In this document: piece by piece, positions 44,679-54,038 of the stretch
Position numbering within the stretch: position 1 is the first letter of the stretch
Layout of the letters: every line of letters starts with the position of its first letter
Source: Paracoccus indicus
Lineage (GTDB): Bacteria; Pseudomonadota; Alphaproteobacteria; Rhodobacterales; Rhodobacteraceae
Direction: 5' to 3'
DNA: 64,000 bases
NCBI RefSeq assembly: GCF_003056335.1
Contig: NZ_PYWA01000007.1
Location: 1-64,000, forward strand
Translations under genes and position numbers: made by a program
The notes under the pieces: model-generated
The model's database searches: none
What the model saw: only the letters and a program-made list of their open reading frames with translations
What the model was told of the DNA's origin: nothing

Positions 44679-46001
44679 ATGGAGCAGCAGGCCACGGGAA
44701 TGTTGGACAGGGTCGTCGCCCTTCTGGACCTGATCCTGGAACAGGGCCAGGTCCTGCTGACGGGATTGCTGCGCCCTTGGAACAGCTATCAACTGGCCAT
44801 CACGCTGGCCCTTTTCCTGCTGGCGCATCTGCTGGCGCGGATCTTCACGCCGCGCCTGCAGGCCTGGATGCGCAGCCGCGAGGATTGGCCCATGTGGCGC
44901 CTGCGCGTGCTGGTGCTGGTCCGCAGGCGCTTGCGCGGGATCATCTTCGTGGCGCTGATCTGGTCGGTCGTGATTGTCATGCGCGAGGTGACATGGCCAA
45001 GCAGGTCCTATCTGCTGGTGCTGCTGGCCAATCTGGCGCTGGCGTGGCTGATCATCGTCTTCACCACGCGGCTGATCACAAATGCGATCCTGCGGCGGGC
45101 CGTGCGATGGGGGGCGCTGACATGGGTCACGCTCAGCGCACTAGACCTGACCGGGACCGCAGCCCGACTGCTGGACCACATGGACGTCGAGATGGGCGAG
45201 GTGCGCATCTCGGTCCTGATGCTGTTGCAGATGCTGACCGTGCTGACGGTCTTCTTCCTGATCGCCAAGTTCATGTCGCGCTGGCTGTCGGCACGCATCG
45301 CGGCCAGCGAGAACCTGTCACCCTCCATGCGGGTGCTGTCGGTCAAGCTGCTGCAGACGGCGCTGTTCATCGCGGCCTTCGTCATCGGGCTGCGTGCCAT
45401 CGGCGTGGACCTGACCGCGCTGGCCTTCCTGTCGGGTGCCATCGGCCTTGGCATCGGCTTCGGCCTGCAAAAGGTGGTGTCGAACCTGGTGTCGGGCGTC
45501 ATCATCCTGATGGACAAGTCGATCAAGCCCGGCGACGTCATCTCCATCGGCGAGACCTTCGGCTGGATCAACCAGCTGGGCGCGCGCTATGCCTCGATCT
45601 CGACCCGTGACGGGCGCGAATATCTGATCCCGAACGAGGATCTGATCACCGGGCAGGTGGTCAACTGGTCGCATTCCGACGAATTCGTGCGCCTGGACAT
45701 CAACTTCGGCACCTCCTACGACGACGACCCGCATCTGGTGCGCCGCATCGCCGTCGAGGCATCACTGACGGACGACCGGGTGCTGCAATCGCGCCCGCCC
45801 GTCTGCCACATCGTGGGTTTCGGCGATTCCAGCGTCGATTACGTCCTGCGCTTCTGGATCAAGGACCCCACGGGCGGGCTGACCAACATCCGCGGCAAGG
45901 TCTTTCTGGCGCTGTGGGACAGCTTCAAGGCCAATGGCGTCTCGATCCCCTTCCCGCAGCGCGAAGTGCGTGTCCTGAACCCGAGGGGGGTTCAGGACTG
46001 A
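44679..46001 (+). CDS. Mechanosensitive ion channel, MscS family
   Basis: A 440-residue membrane protein with about six N-terminal helices followed by the MscS core. The pore helix and beta domain are SGAIGLGIGFGLQKVVSNLV, then LMDKSIKPGDVISIG and REYLIPNEDLITGQVVNWS. It should open under membrane tension during osmotic downshock. It is larger than E. coli MscS because of extra N-terminal helices. The start could be ATG 44679 or 44700; neither has a clear ribosome site. Its last codons are built into a hairpin terminator. Confidence 0.9.
   Translation: MEQQATGMLDRVVALLDLILEQGQVLLTGLLRPWNSYQLAITLALFLLAHLLARIFTPRLQAWMRSREDWPMWRLRVLVLVRRRLRGIIFVALIWSVVIVMREVTWPSRSYLLVLLANLALAWLIIVFTTRLITNAILRRAVRWGALTWVTLSALDLTGTAARLLDHMDVEMGEVRISVLMLLQMLTVLTVFFLIAKFMSRWLSARIAASENLSPSMRVLSVKLLQTALFIAAFVIGLRAIGVDLTALAFLSGAIGLGIGFGLQKVVSNLVSGVIILMDKSIKPGDVISIGETFGWINQLGARYASISTRDGREYLIPNEDLITGQVVNWSHSDEFVRLDINFGTSYDDDPHLVRRIAVEASLTDDRVLQSRPPVCHIVGFGDSSVDYVLRFWIKDPTGGLTNIRGKVFLALWDSFKANGVSIPFPQREVRVLNPRGVQD
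45972..45998. terminator. Perfect 11-bp stem terminator inside the 3' end of the mscS-like gene
   Basis: GTCCTGAACCC (45972-45982) pairs perfectly with GGGTTCAGGAC (45988-45998) around GAGGG. The stop TGA follows directly (45999-46001). Because the neighbouring gene converges and stops at 46007, this hairpin can end transcription from both sides. Confidence 0.7.
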
Positions 46002-46006
46002 AGCTG

Positions 46007-49000
46007 TCAGCTCCAGATGAAATCATCCGCGGGCGGTTCATAGATGACGAAGTCCGGGGCCTGGACGGCCTCGGCCATCACCGGCTCCTGCCCCTCGTCG
46101 GGCAGGAAGGCCACATCCACCCAATAGTTGGTGTTGTTGTAGATCTGCGTCGGGAAGCCACCGGTGCCCCCCGGCGAGAAGACGCCATTGCCCGCAGGCG
46201 CGGTCAGCAGCTGATCGTCGCTTGCGTGATCATCGGCGAAATAGTTCGAGGTATAGGCATAGTTCTGCTGCGTGCCATAGGACGCCACATAGACCTGCCC
46301 CGCCTGCACCGTGATCGGGCTGGGCAGCGCCGCCGTCTGCCACCCCGTCTGCCCCGGCGCCGAGGTCACGGTGACCGAACCCAGGTTCACGCCCGCATCC
46401 GTCCACAGGTTCAGCGTGCGGGTGTCGGTGTCGCCCGCATCCTCGGCCCCGCGGTAATAGGTCAGATGGGTAATGCTGCCGTCCTCGGACGCGGTGAAGC
46501 GCACGCCCAACTCGTAGTCCGTCGGGTCGGCCAGCGATGTCGCCGCAGGCTGATCGGCCTGGCTGAACAGATGGGATGCATCGTCCGAGGGTTCGCCGGT
46601 GATGTTGACGACGGTGACCGTCATGGCCTGCTGCACCGTCGCACCATGGCCGTCCGCCACAGCCACGATGAGGTCATAGACGTTGTCGCCGCCCGCGTCC
46701 GAAGGGTCCTCGAAATCGGGGGCCGCGACGAAGGTCAGCAGGCCGGTCGTCGGGTTCAGCGCGAATTGCGCCGCATCCGCCCCGCCCGCGATGCTGTAGG
46801 CCAGGCTGTCGCCGTTTTCATCCGTGGCGGTCAGCTGGGCGGCGCGGGTCTGTTCCTCGGCCACCGAGACATCGGCGGATGAGGTGAAGACAGGGGCCAC
46901 GTTGGGTGTCGTTTCGTCGGGCGCAAAGCTGAGATCCACCCAGTAGTTCGAGCTGTTGTAGGTCAGCGTCGGGAAAAGGCCCGTGCCCCCCGCCGCATAG
47001 ACGCCGTTGCCGCCAGCCGCCGCCGACAGCGTCCCGTCCGGCCCCGACCACAGCGACGCGAAGAAGCCATTGCTGAACGAGTAATTCTGTTCGGTGCCAT
47101 AGGACACGACATAGGTCTGCCCCGCCTCCAGCGCGACGCCGCTGGCCAGCGTGCCGACCTGCCATCCGACCATGCCAGGGTCCGATCGCACCTGCACCGC
47201 GCCAAGGTTGACCCCATCGGCGGTCCAGATGTTCAGCGTGCGGATATCGGTGTCGCCCGCATCGGCCAGCCCGCGATAATAGCGCAGGCTGTTTACCACC
47301 CCATCGGCGGATGCGGTGAACCTGACGCCCAGTTCATAGGTCGTGTTGTCGTTCGTGACCACGGTCGCGGGCCCATCCTGATGACCAAAGAGGTTCGACG
47401 GACCGGGCTGATCTTCGGGATCGACATCGGTGACGGTGATGCTGACGGCGGTTTCGGTGGCGCTGTTCACGCCGTCGGATGCGCTGACCACGATGTCATA
47501 GGTGTTGTCGGCGCCCGCATCGATCGGCGCCTCGTGGTCGGGGGAAAAGAGGAAGGTGATCCGCCCGGTCTGGGCGTCGATCCAGAACAGATCCGCATCA
47601 TCCCCGCCCGCGATGCCATAGCGAATGGTGTCGCCCTCGGCATCGGTGGCGGTGACGATGCCTGCCAGCGTGCCGTTCTCCGGCGCATTGAAGGCCTCGG
47701 CCGAGGTGAAGACCGGCGCATCGTTTCCGACACTGCCGCGCGCGAAGGTGACATCCACCCAGTAGTTCGACCCGTTGAAGGTGTCGGTAGGGCGTTCCAG
47801 CTGCTTGCCGTATTGATAGACCCCGCTGCCCACCCCGGCCGACATGATGCCATAGGGTTCGGTATATGGGGCGTCGTAGAAGCCCGCCGAGGTGACATAG
47901 TTGTTCACCGTGTCGTAGGACACGGTATAGGTGACGCCCGGCTGGATCTGGACCGGGGTATCCAGGGCGGCGCTCTGCCATCCGAAATCGCCGGGATCGG
48001 ACACGAAGGACACCGTCCCGATCAACTGGCCGTTCGGTCCCCACAGGTGCCCCTGCCGCAGGTCGGTGTCATTCGCATCCGCCTGCGCACGGTAATAGCG
48101 CAGTTCGGTCACGGTGCCGCCCTCGTCGGTGACGAACTGCTGGCCCAGGGTCAGGGCGGTGTTGTCGTTGACCATGCTGCCATTGAAATCCTGCAGGGGG
48201 CTGAGCAGATGGATGTCGTCGGGCGGGACAGGCTCGGTCACCGTCAGGACATGGCTGGGCAGCGAGGCCGCAGAGGGCGTGTTCAGGGAATCGTCGATGG
48301 CGCGGACCTTGATGTCATAGGTGCCCTGCACCGTCGGCCGCCAGTTCAGCTGCCAGTTGGTGGTGCCCTGCGCCGCGATCCAGGTCGCGCCGCCGTCCAG
48401 CGAGACCTCGACCCCGGCGACGACGCCATCGACGGTCAGCGCGTTGCCATCGTCATCCGTCGCCGTTCCGCTGATCTGGATGACCTCGAAGGCGCCGACT
48501 TCGGAGGGCAGAGGGTCGATCTGGACCGTCGCGGCAACCCCGTCCGAGGACGCCAAGGCCCGCACCAGCCCCTGGCTGGCCAGCACCGCATCCGAAACGC
48601 CGGGCTGGATCCCCATGTCGGCGAACATGTTGACGGTGAACTGCTTCAGATCGGTGTTTTCCAGATCGGCGCCATAGGGTTCGGAATCGTGACGGTCGCT
48701 CAGCGCCCAGGTCCAGAAGACCGTGCCCGCGCCGAAGACGATGGCCCCGCTTTCGGCGCGATACATCGTCAGATTGTGGGTCGCGACGCCGGGGGCAATG
48801 GTATTGCCCTGATCGATCAGGATGCCGCTCCAGGGAATGGTGGTCTCGGACAGCTTTATCAGCCCCGCAGGCCGGTTCACGTCATTGGGCGAGGTGTTCC
48901 ATTCATAACCCAGAATGCCCTCGGCGATGTCCAGCTGGCCGCCGTTGGCGATGGTCGTGTCCCGCCAGACCCGCAGCACCGAATAACTTTCCGGCACATC

Positions 49001-50236
49001 CAGCGCGCCGCCGAACTCCCCCGTCCCGTCCGGTCCGAACAGCTGCCCCGTCAGCGAATTTTCGGCGCAGTTGCAGGTGTGGGGCTGGCCGGTCAGCGGA
49101 TCGTCCACCAATGCCCCGCCCGCCAAGGGGTTGTCCTGAAAGCGGGTGTCGCGCCAGGTGCCGGTCCAAATATCGGATGGGTCGAGGTTGTAGTAGTCAT
49201 CGCCCGTCGCGTTCACGTCCGCATGGGCCCAGGTCTCTTTGTAGCAGACGAGGGTGCGGTATTCCTGACCGTCGACGATGCTGACATCCCAACGGGTCTT
49301 CCAATAGATGTCGTTGCCACCCCAGAACAGCAGGTTGACGCCTGCGTCGCGGGCCTCCTCGACGTTCAGGCGTTGATCGCCCGACCAGTATTCGTCGTGA
49401 CCGACCGAGATGAAGGACTGGTACTGCTTCAGGTAATCCGCCCCCAGCCTGTCCGTATCCATCCCCGAGATGTAGGACACGTCATAGCCGTTCTGTTCCA
49501 GCCAGAAGATCGCCGCGTAATCGGCCCCGAACAGGTAATCCTGCGCCCCGGCGGCGGGACCGCCCTGCTGGCCCTCGATCCCACGGGTGATCAGGGGCCG
49601 GTTGTAGCTGACGGCATAGGCCCGGTCCTGCGCGGTCCCTGCCGGATCGGGGACGTCCGGGTGATCGACCGTGCCGCTGGCATCGCCATAGAAGTTCGCC
49701 CCGATCAGGCCGTTGTTGCCGAACCAGCCGTTATAGGCGTGCCATGTCGTGTCCGAGGTCTGCAGCACGATGTCGGCGGGGCGGTCGTCCTCGCGCACGA
49801 TGAAGGGGATCTGGTTGGTCGCGCCCTCGATCGGGTCGCCATTGGCATCCAGCCGCTGGACGCGCGCCAGATAGACGCCCGACACGGCATCCTGCGGGAT
49901 CTGCCAGCTGTCGGTGACCGACCAGTTCCCGGCATCGACCAGTGCGCGCGTGGCGTCATATTCGGCGTCGGGCTGCACCACGCCGTCAGTGTTGACCCAC
50001 CCCCCGACCTGCCGCGCGCCGTCGCCGCCGTAATAGCCGAGCCGGAAGATCTCGACTTGGTAGTCGCTGCCGGGATCGTCGCTGATGTTGATCTTGAAAT
50101 CGACCTGATCACCGGCATTGATGCTGATGTCGGTGGCGAAACCCTCGATCTGCGAGGAATGGTCCACATCCCAATAACTCTGGGGTGAACGGCCCTCCGT
50201 CCGTGCATTTTCCAAGGTGATGGCATTGTCGGGCAT
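46007..50236 (-). CDS. 1409-residue DMFase-like protein with three DUF4082 and cadherin-like domains
   Basis: Residues about 1-550 resemble the large-subunit domain of N,N-dimethylformamidase (FRLGYYGGDGARQVGGW, SDTTWHAYNGWFGNNG, FISVGHDEYWSGDQR, DRHDSEPYGADLEN). An Ig-like domain follows at about 570-670. Then come three DUF4082 modules of about 150 residues, each with a YYR(A/G) motif, DTD(L/I/T)R and NYWVD(V/L)(T/S/A)F, at roughly 680-840, 970-1120 and 1240-1390. Cadherin-like domains (FTSAEAFNAPENGTLAG; FTSSADVSVAEEQTRAA) separate them. No Sec or Tat signal is visible, so type I secretion is possible. ATG 50236 after GGAG is preferred to a TTG at 50254. The role is unknown; a cell-surface or secreted enzyme or adhesin fits. 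Confidence 0.8.
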   Translation of the reverse strand: MPDNAITLENARTEGRSPQSYWDVDHSSQIEGFATDISINAGDQVDFKINISDDPGSDYQVEIFRLGYYGGDGARQVGGWVNTDGVVQPDAEYDATRALVDAGNWSVTDSWQIPQDAVSGVYLARVQRLDANGDPIEGATNQIPFIVREDDRPADIVLQTSDTTWHAYNGWFGNNGLIGANFYGDASGTVDHPDVPDPAGTAQDRAYAVSYNRPLITRGIEGQQGGPAAGAQDYLFGADYAAIFWLEQNGYDVSYISGMDTDRLGADYLKQYQSFISVGHDEYWSGDQRLNVEEARDAGVNLLFWGGNDIYWKTRWDVSIVDGQEYRTLVCYKETWAHADVNATGDDYYNLDPSDIWTGTWRDTRFQDNPLAGGALVDDPLTGQPHTCNCAENSLTGQLFGPDGTGEFGGALDVPESYSVLRVWRDTTIANGGQLDIAEGILGYEWNTSPNDVNRPAGLIKLSETTIPWSGILIDQGNTIAPGVATHNLTMYRAESGAIVFGAGTVFWTWALSDRHDSEPYGADLENTDLKQFTVNMFADMGIQPGVSDAVLASQGLVRALASSDGVAATVQIDPLPSEVGAFEVIQISGTATDDDGNALTVDGVVAGVEVSLDGGATWIAAQGTTNWQLNWRPTVQGTYDIKVRAIDDSLNTPSAASLPSHVLTVTEPVPPDDIHLLSPLQDFNGSMVNDNTALTLGQQFVTDEGGTVTELRYYRAQADANDTDLRQGHLWGPNGQLIGTVSFVSDPGDFGWQSAALDTPVQIQPGVTYTVSYDTVNNYVTSAGFYDAPYTEPYGIMSAGVGSGVYQYGKQLERPTDTFNGSNYWVDVTFARGSVGNDAPVFTSAEAFNAPENGTLAGIVTATDAEGDTIRYGIAGGDDADLFWIDAQTGRITFLFSPDHEAPIDAGADNTYDIVVSASDGVNSATETAVSITVTDVDPEDQPGPSNLFGHQDGPATVVTNDNTTYELGVRFTASADGVVNSLRYYRGLADAGDTDIRTLNIWTADGVNLGAVQVRSDPGMVGWQVGTLASGVALEAGQTYVVSYGTEQNYSFSNGFFASLWSGPDGTLSAAAGGNGVYAAGGTGLFPTLTYNSSNYWVDLSFAPDETTPNVAPVFTSSADVSVAEEQTRAAQLTATDENGDSLAYSIAGGADAAQFALNPTTGLLTFVAAPDFEDPSDAGGDNVYDLIVAVADGHGATVQQAMTVTVVNITGEPSDDASHLFSQADQPAATSLADPTDYELGVRFTASEDGSITHLTYYRGAEDAGDTDTRTLNLWTDAGVNLGSVTVTSAPGQTGWQTAALPSPITVQAGQVYVASYGTQQNYAYTSNYFADDHASDDQLLTAPAGNGVFSPGGTGGFPTQIYNNTNYWVDVAFLPDEGQEPVMAEAVQAPDFVIYEPPADDFIWS

Positions 50237-50306
50237 GGCCTGAACTCCGGGCAACTGGTTACTGAACGGACCGGCGAACGACCGGCCGGGAAACTCGCGA
50301 CATCAC

Positions 50307-51476
50307 TCAGGCGGAAAGCCTAAGCGGCAATCCGGGGCGCTGGCGGATCAAGGCGGCATCCAGATCGGCGCAGATGCGCGCCTGGTCGAAGCCCGATCCG
50401 ATGAAGACCAGTTCCTGCCGGCGGTCGCCGAAGGGGGGCTGCCACCTGTCGGCGATGCGGGCCATGGCGGCGGCATCCTGCGGCCACTGGTCGCGTGGCA
50501 TGGCCGCCCACCAGCGCCCTGCCGTGCCGATGGTGGCAAGATTGCCCGCAAGGCTGAAATCCATCGCGCGGGTGGGATCGGTTGCGGTCCAGAAATGCCC
50601 CTTGGCGCGCAGGACGCCGGGCAGCGGACCGGTCAGCACCGACCGGATGCGCGCCGCATCGAAGGGATGACGCGCCCGGTAGACAAAGGACGATATGCCG
50701 TATTCCTCGGTCTCGGGGGTATGTTCGGCAAAACCGTTCAATTCCTGGAACCACAGCGGATGACTGCGCGCCTTGGCGGCCGAGAAGAGCCCGGTCGACA
50801 GAATCTGTGGCAAGGGGACCCGCCCGTGATCAGCAAGGATCACGCGCGCCTCGGCGTTCAGGGCGCCGATGATCCGGCGGGCCGCCGCGACCCTCTGCGG
50901 TCCCGCGGCATGGACCTTGTTCAGCACGATGATGTCTGCGAATTCGATCTGGTCGACCAGCAGTTCGACGATGGCTCGGCGGTCCGAAGGGTCGCGGACC
51001 TGACCGCGCATCGCAAGCAGGTCGTGGCTGGCGAAATCATCCGCCACCGTCGTGGCATCGACCACGGTCACCATGGCATCCAGCCGGGTCAGATCGGCCA
51101 GCCCCTGCATGTCCGCGTCGCAATATTCGAAGGTGGCGGCCACGGGCAAAGGCTCGGATATGCCGGTGGATTCGATCAGCAGACAATCGAAGCGCCCCTG
51201 AGAGGCGATGCGACGAACCTCGGTCAGCAGGTCGTCGCGCAGGGTGCAGCAGATGCAGCCGTTCGACAGTTCGACCAGGGTCTCGTCCGTGACGCTCAGT
51301 TCGGCGCCGCTGGCGCGGATCAGATCGGCGTCGATGTTGACCTGCGACATGTCGTTGACGATGACGGCGGCGCGCAACCCGCCCCGGTTGTTCAGGATAT
51401 GCCCCAGCAGGCTGGTCTTGCCGGCCCCCAGAAACCCCGAAAGCACGGTCACCGGCAATTTCGTTTCTTGTTGCAT
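50307..51476 (-). CDS. CobW/COG0523-family metallochaperone GTPase
   Basis: A 389-residue P-loop GTPase. Walker A is SGFLGAGKTS (K20) and the family metal motif is NGCICCTLRDDLL with C74, C76 and C77. The guanine-specificity motif reads VLNKVH in place of NKxD. A CobW C-terminal domain follows (FVYRARHPFDAARI, then RRQELVFIGSG). Members deliver zinc, cobalt or iron to client enzymes. I see no Zur-type operator or cobalamin gene nearby, so the metal is undetermined. ATG 51476 starts directly at the fold; longer open frame upstream is non-coding. Confidence 0.85.
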   Translation of the reverse strand: MQQETKLPVTVLSGFLGAGKTSLLGHILNNRGGLRAAVIVNDMSQVNIDADLIRASGAELSVTDETLVELSNGCICCTLRDDLLTEVRRIASQGRFDCLLIESTGISEPLPVAATFEYCDADMQGLADLTRLDAMVTVVDATTVADDFASHDLLAMRGQVRDPSDRRAIVELLVDQIEFADIIVLNKVHAAGPQRVAAARRIIGALNAEARVILADHGRVPLPQILSTGLFSAAKARSHPLWFQELNGFAEHTPETEEYGISSFVYRARHPFDAARIRSVLTGPLPGVLRAKGHFWTATDPTRAMDFSLAGNLATIGTAGRWWAAMPRDQWPQDAAAMARIADRWQPPFGDRRQELVFIGSGFDQARICADLDAALIRQRPGLPLRLSA

Positions 51477-52006
51477 CGCACCACCTGCCCTGATCCATCG
51501 AATGTCGTGAAATCCATCGCAGAGTATCGCCGCGGTGCGGAAAGCGACCAAGGGCGCGGACGGGCAAGGGACTAGGACTAAAGCACGGCCCCTCGGCAAT
51601 CCGGCCAAGCGGGATCCGTCGTTCGGGGGATTGCCATGCACCGGGGGGCATAGGTGCCACTGCCGGGCCTGCCCAAGGCTTCGGCAGCGTAAAAAGACAA
51701 TTGGGCACGGTATAAGTGATATTTTCGGATCGGGCCTGCGCGATTCGTGCGGAAATGCACCGGTGAAGCACCTTTCATGTGCAGAAAAATCACCCGCTCA
51801 GCAAAATAAACTTTTGCGTTCTGCGCAATCTGCGCGCAAGCTGACCCTACAGGACGCCGGAATGACCCAAGGTCATTTTCAACCTGTGGTCGAGGATGAA
51901 CTCCGACATCCAAGACACCGCAATCGTCATGCCCGCGGATTGTCCGCCCCCCTTGGAAAGGTGCGACCGCCGATCCCCAAGGCATGAACAACAAGGGAGA
52001 AGCCAT
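51477..52006. other. 530-bp divergent intergenic region with a 7-3-7 palindrome
   Basis: No gene is recognisable here. AATGACC (51861-51867) is mirrored exactly by GGTCATT (51871-51877) around CAA, about 130 bp before the amine oxidase start. This is a good candidate operator. An AT-richer stretch near 51700-51830 may hold the promoters. A ribosome site, AAGGGAGAAG, lies just before the ATG at 52007. Confidence 0.5.
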
Positions 52007-53584
52007 ATGACCCAATTCACAAGGCGCAGCTTGCTGGGCATGATCGGGACTGCCGCGGGCAGTTCCGCGATGTATTACGCCATGGCATCGATGGGCCACG
52101 CGGCGGCATCCAACTATACCGGTCCCATCAAGCTGGACGGCGATCCCAAGGGGGCGAAGGTGCTGATCCTGGGCGCGGGACTGGCCGGCATGACGGCGGC
52201 GCTCGAGATGCGGTCAGCGGGCTATCAGGTCGAGGTTCTGGAGTATCGCGAAAAGGCCGGTGGCCGCTGCTGGACGCTGCGATCCGGCGATGAATACACC
52301 GAACTGGGCGGGGCCAAACAGACGGTGGATTTCGCCGAAGGCAACTATCTGAACCCCGGACCGTGGCGCCTGCCCCATCATCATTACGCCGTCATGGACT
52401 ATTGCAAGCGCCTGAAGGTCCCGTTGGAGCCTTTCATCCAGACCAATTACAACGCCTATGTCCACAACGGCGACGCATTCGAGGGCAAGCCGCAGCGGAT
52501 GGGCAAGATCAGGACCGACCAGCGCGGCCATATCGCCGAACTGCTGGCCAAGGCGGTCGATCAGGGCAAGCTGGACGAGATGGTCACCGAAGACGACCGC
52601 GAGATGCTGATCGAAAGCCTGCGCAGCTTCGGCGTGCTGGACGAAGACAACGCCTATGTCAAAAGCCTGCGAACCAGCGGCTATCGCGGCTTCGAAAAGC
52701 AGCCGGGCGGTGGCGTGGATGCGGCGCCCGTGGCGTCGGACCTCTACGATCCTGCCCGGGTCATCCAGTCGCAACTGTGGCGGTCGCTGTCGCAGCATGA
52801 AACGCTGGAGCATTGGGCGCCGATGTTCCAGCCGGTCGGTGGCATGGACGGCATCGCCAAGGGGTTCGAACGCGAGGTGGGCGACCTGATCACCTATAAC
52901 GCCAAGGTCGTGTCCCTGCAGCAGGACGACAACGGCGTCACCGTGACGTGGGAGGATACCGCAGGTGGCGGCACCAAGACCAGCACCGCCGATTACTGCG
53001 TCTGCACGATCCCCTTCTCGATCCTGGGGCAGATCGACCACAACCTGTCGTCGGGCCTGTCGAATGTCATCGGTTCGATGTTCTACAACGGATCGACCAA
53101 GGTCGGGCTGGAGTTCAAGCGCCGCTTCTGGGAAGAGGACGAACAGATCTATGGCGGCATCAGCTATACCGACCAAGCGATCACCCAGATCAGCTATCCC
53201 TCGACGGGGTATCAGTCGGATGGGCCTGCGGTGCTGCTGGGATGCTATACGTGGCGCGGGGCCGACACCTACAAGTTCAACGCCATGCAACCCGCCGAAC
53301 GCATCGAATGGGCCCTGCGGCAGGGCGAGAAGCTGCACCCGCAGTATCGCGACGAATTCAAGGCGGGCGTGGCCGTGTCATGGCACAAGGTGCCGTGGGT
53401 TCTGGGCTGTTCGGGCGTGTGGAACGACCGCGACGCCCAAGGCTATGACGAGGCGGTCAAGATCGACAACCGCGTGGTCTGCGCGGGCGAACACCTGTCG
53501 TATCTGCCCGCCTGGCAGGAAGGCGCGATCCTGTCCTCGCTGGACGCGATCACGCGTCTGCATGACAAAGTCATCAACGGGTGA
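52007..53584 (+). CDS. Tat-exported flavin amine oxidase family protein
   Basis: A 525-residue flavoprotein with a twin-arginine signal (FTRRSLLGMIGTAAGSSAMYY, cleaved near GHAAA). FAD binding is in VLILGAGLAGMTAAL and LEYREKAGGRCWTLR. The C-terminal flavin block is AGEHLSYLPAWQEGAILSSL, which includes the aromatic residues facing the flavin in monoamine oxidases. It should oxidise an amine to an imine in the periplasm. Because a cytochrome c is encoded five bases downstream, it may act as a dehydrogenase using that cytochrome rather than O2, as shown for NicA2 with CycN. The amine is unknown. Confidence 0.87.
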   Translation: MTQFTRRSLLGMIGTAAGSSAMYYAMASMGHAAASNYTGPIKLDGDPKGAKVLILGAGLAGMTAALEMRSAGYQVEVLEYREKAGGRCWTLRSGDEYTELGGAKQTVDFAEGNYLNPGPWRLPHHHYAVMDYCKRLKVPLEPFIQTNYNAYVHNGDAFEGKPQRMGKIRTDQRGHIAELLAKAVDQGKLDEMVTEDDREMLIESLRSFGVLDEDNAYVKSLRTSGYRGFEKQPGGGVDAAPVASDLYDPARVIQSQLWRSLSQHETLEHWAPMFQPVGGMDGIAKGFEREVGDLITYNAKVVSLQQDDNGVTVTWEDTAGGGTKTSTADYCVCTIPFSILGQIDHNLSSGLSNVIGSMFYNGSTKVGLEFKRRFWEEDEQIYGGISYTDQAITQISYPSTGYQSDGPAVLLGCYTWRGADTYKFNAMQPAERIEWALRQGEKLHPQYRDEFKAGVAVSWHKVPWVLGCSGVWNDRDAQGYDEAVKIDNRVVCAGEHLSYLPAWQEGAILSSLDAITRLHDKVING

Positions 53585-53588
53585 AGCC

Positions 53589-54038
53589 ATGAAAACGATC
53601 CTGATCACGATTGCCGCCGCGATGTCGCTGTCAGCGACCGCAGCCCAAGCGCAATCCCCCGAAATGTCGCCCCATGCCGCGGATGCCACCTTCGGCGCCG
53701 AGGGCTATACCTCGACCGACGGCGAGGTTCTCTACCAGACGCTTTGTGCGGGCTGTCACATGCCCGACGGGTCGGGTGCGGTGGGCGCGGGCGAATATCC
53801 CGCCTTGCAGGGGAACGCCAACCTTGAATTCTCGGCCTATGCCGTCACGCTGATCGTGAACGGCCAGGCCGCGATGCCCGCCTTCGGGACGTTTCTGAAC
53901 GACGAACAGGTGGTCGCGCTGGTAACCTATCTGCAGACGAACCTGGGCAACGACTTCGAACCCGACGCGACCGCCGAGGCCGTCGCCAACGCACGACCCG
54001 AGACCCCGAAAGACACCACGAAAGCAGAGCACGAATGA
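53589..54038 (+). CDS. Periplasmic mono-heme cytochrome c, partner of the amine oxidase
   Basis: A 149-residue cytochrome with a signal peptide ending AAQAQ, one heme motif LCAGCHMPDGSG and a distal methionine in AAMPAFGTFLNDEQVVALV. A charged tail follows the cytochrome domain. Position five bases after the flavoprotein, with no gap to the RidA gene (ATGA), argues that it is the electron acceptor of the amine oxidase. Confidence 0.9.
   Translation: MKTILITIAAAMSLSATAAQAQSPEMSPHAADATFGAEGYTSTDGEVLYQTLCAGCHMPDGSGAVGAGEYPALQGNANLEFSAYAVTLIVNGQAAMPAFGTFLNDEQVVALVTYLQTNLGNDFEPDATAEAVANARPETPKDTTKAEHE

Noticed and set aside
47381..50188. A 935-codon open frame on the plus strand
   Set aside because: It is antisense to the DMFase-like/DUF4082 gene. 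The composition is Gly/Arg/Val-rich without recognisable domains, as expected for the shadow frame of a GC-rich gene.
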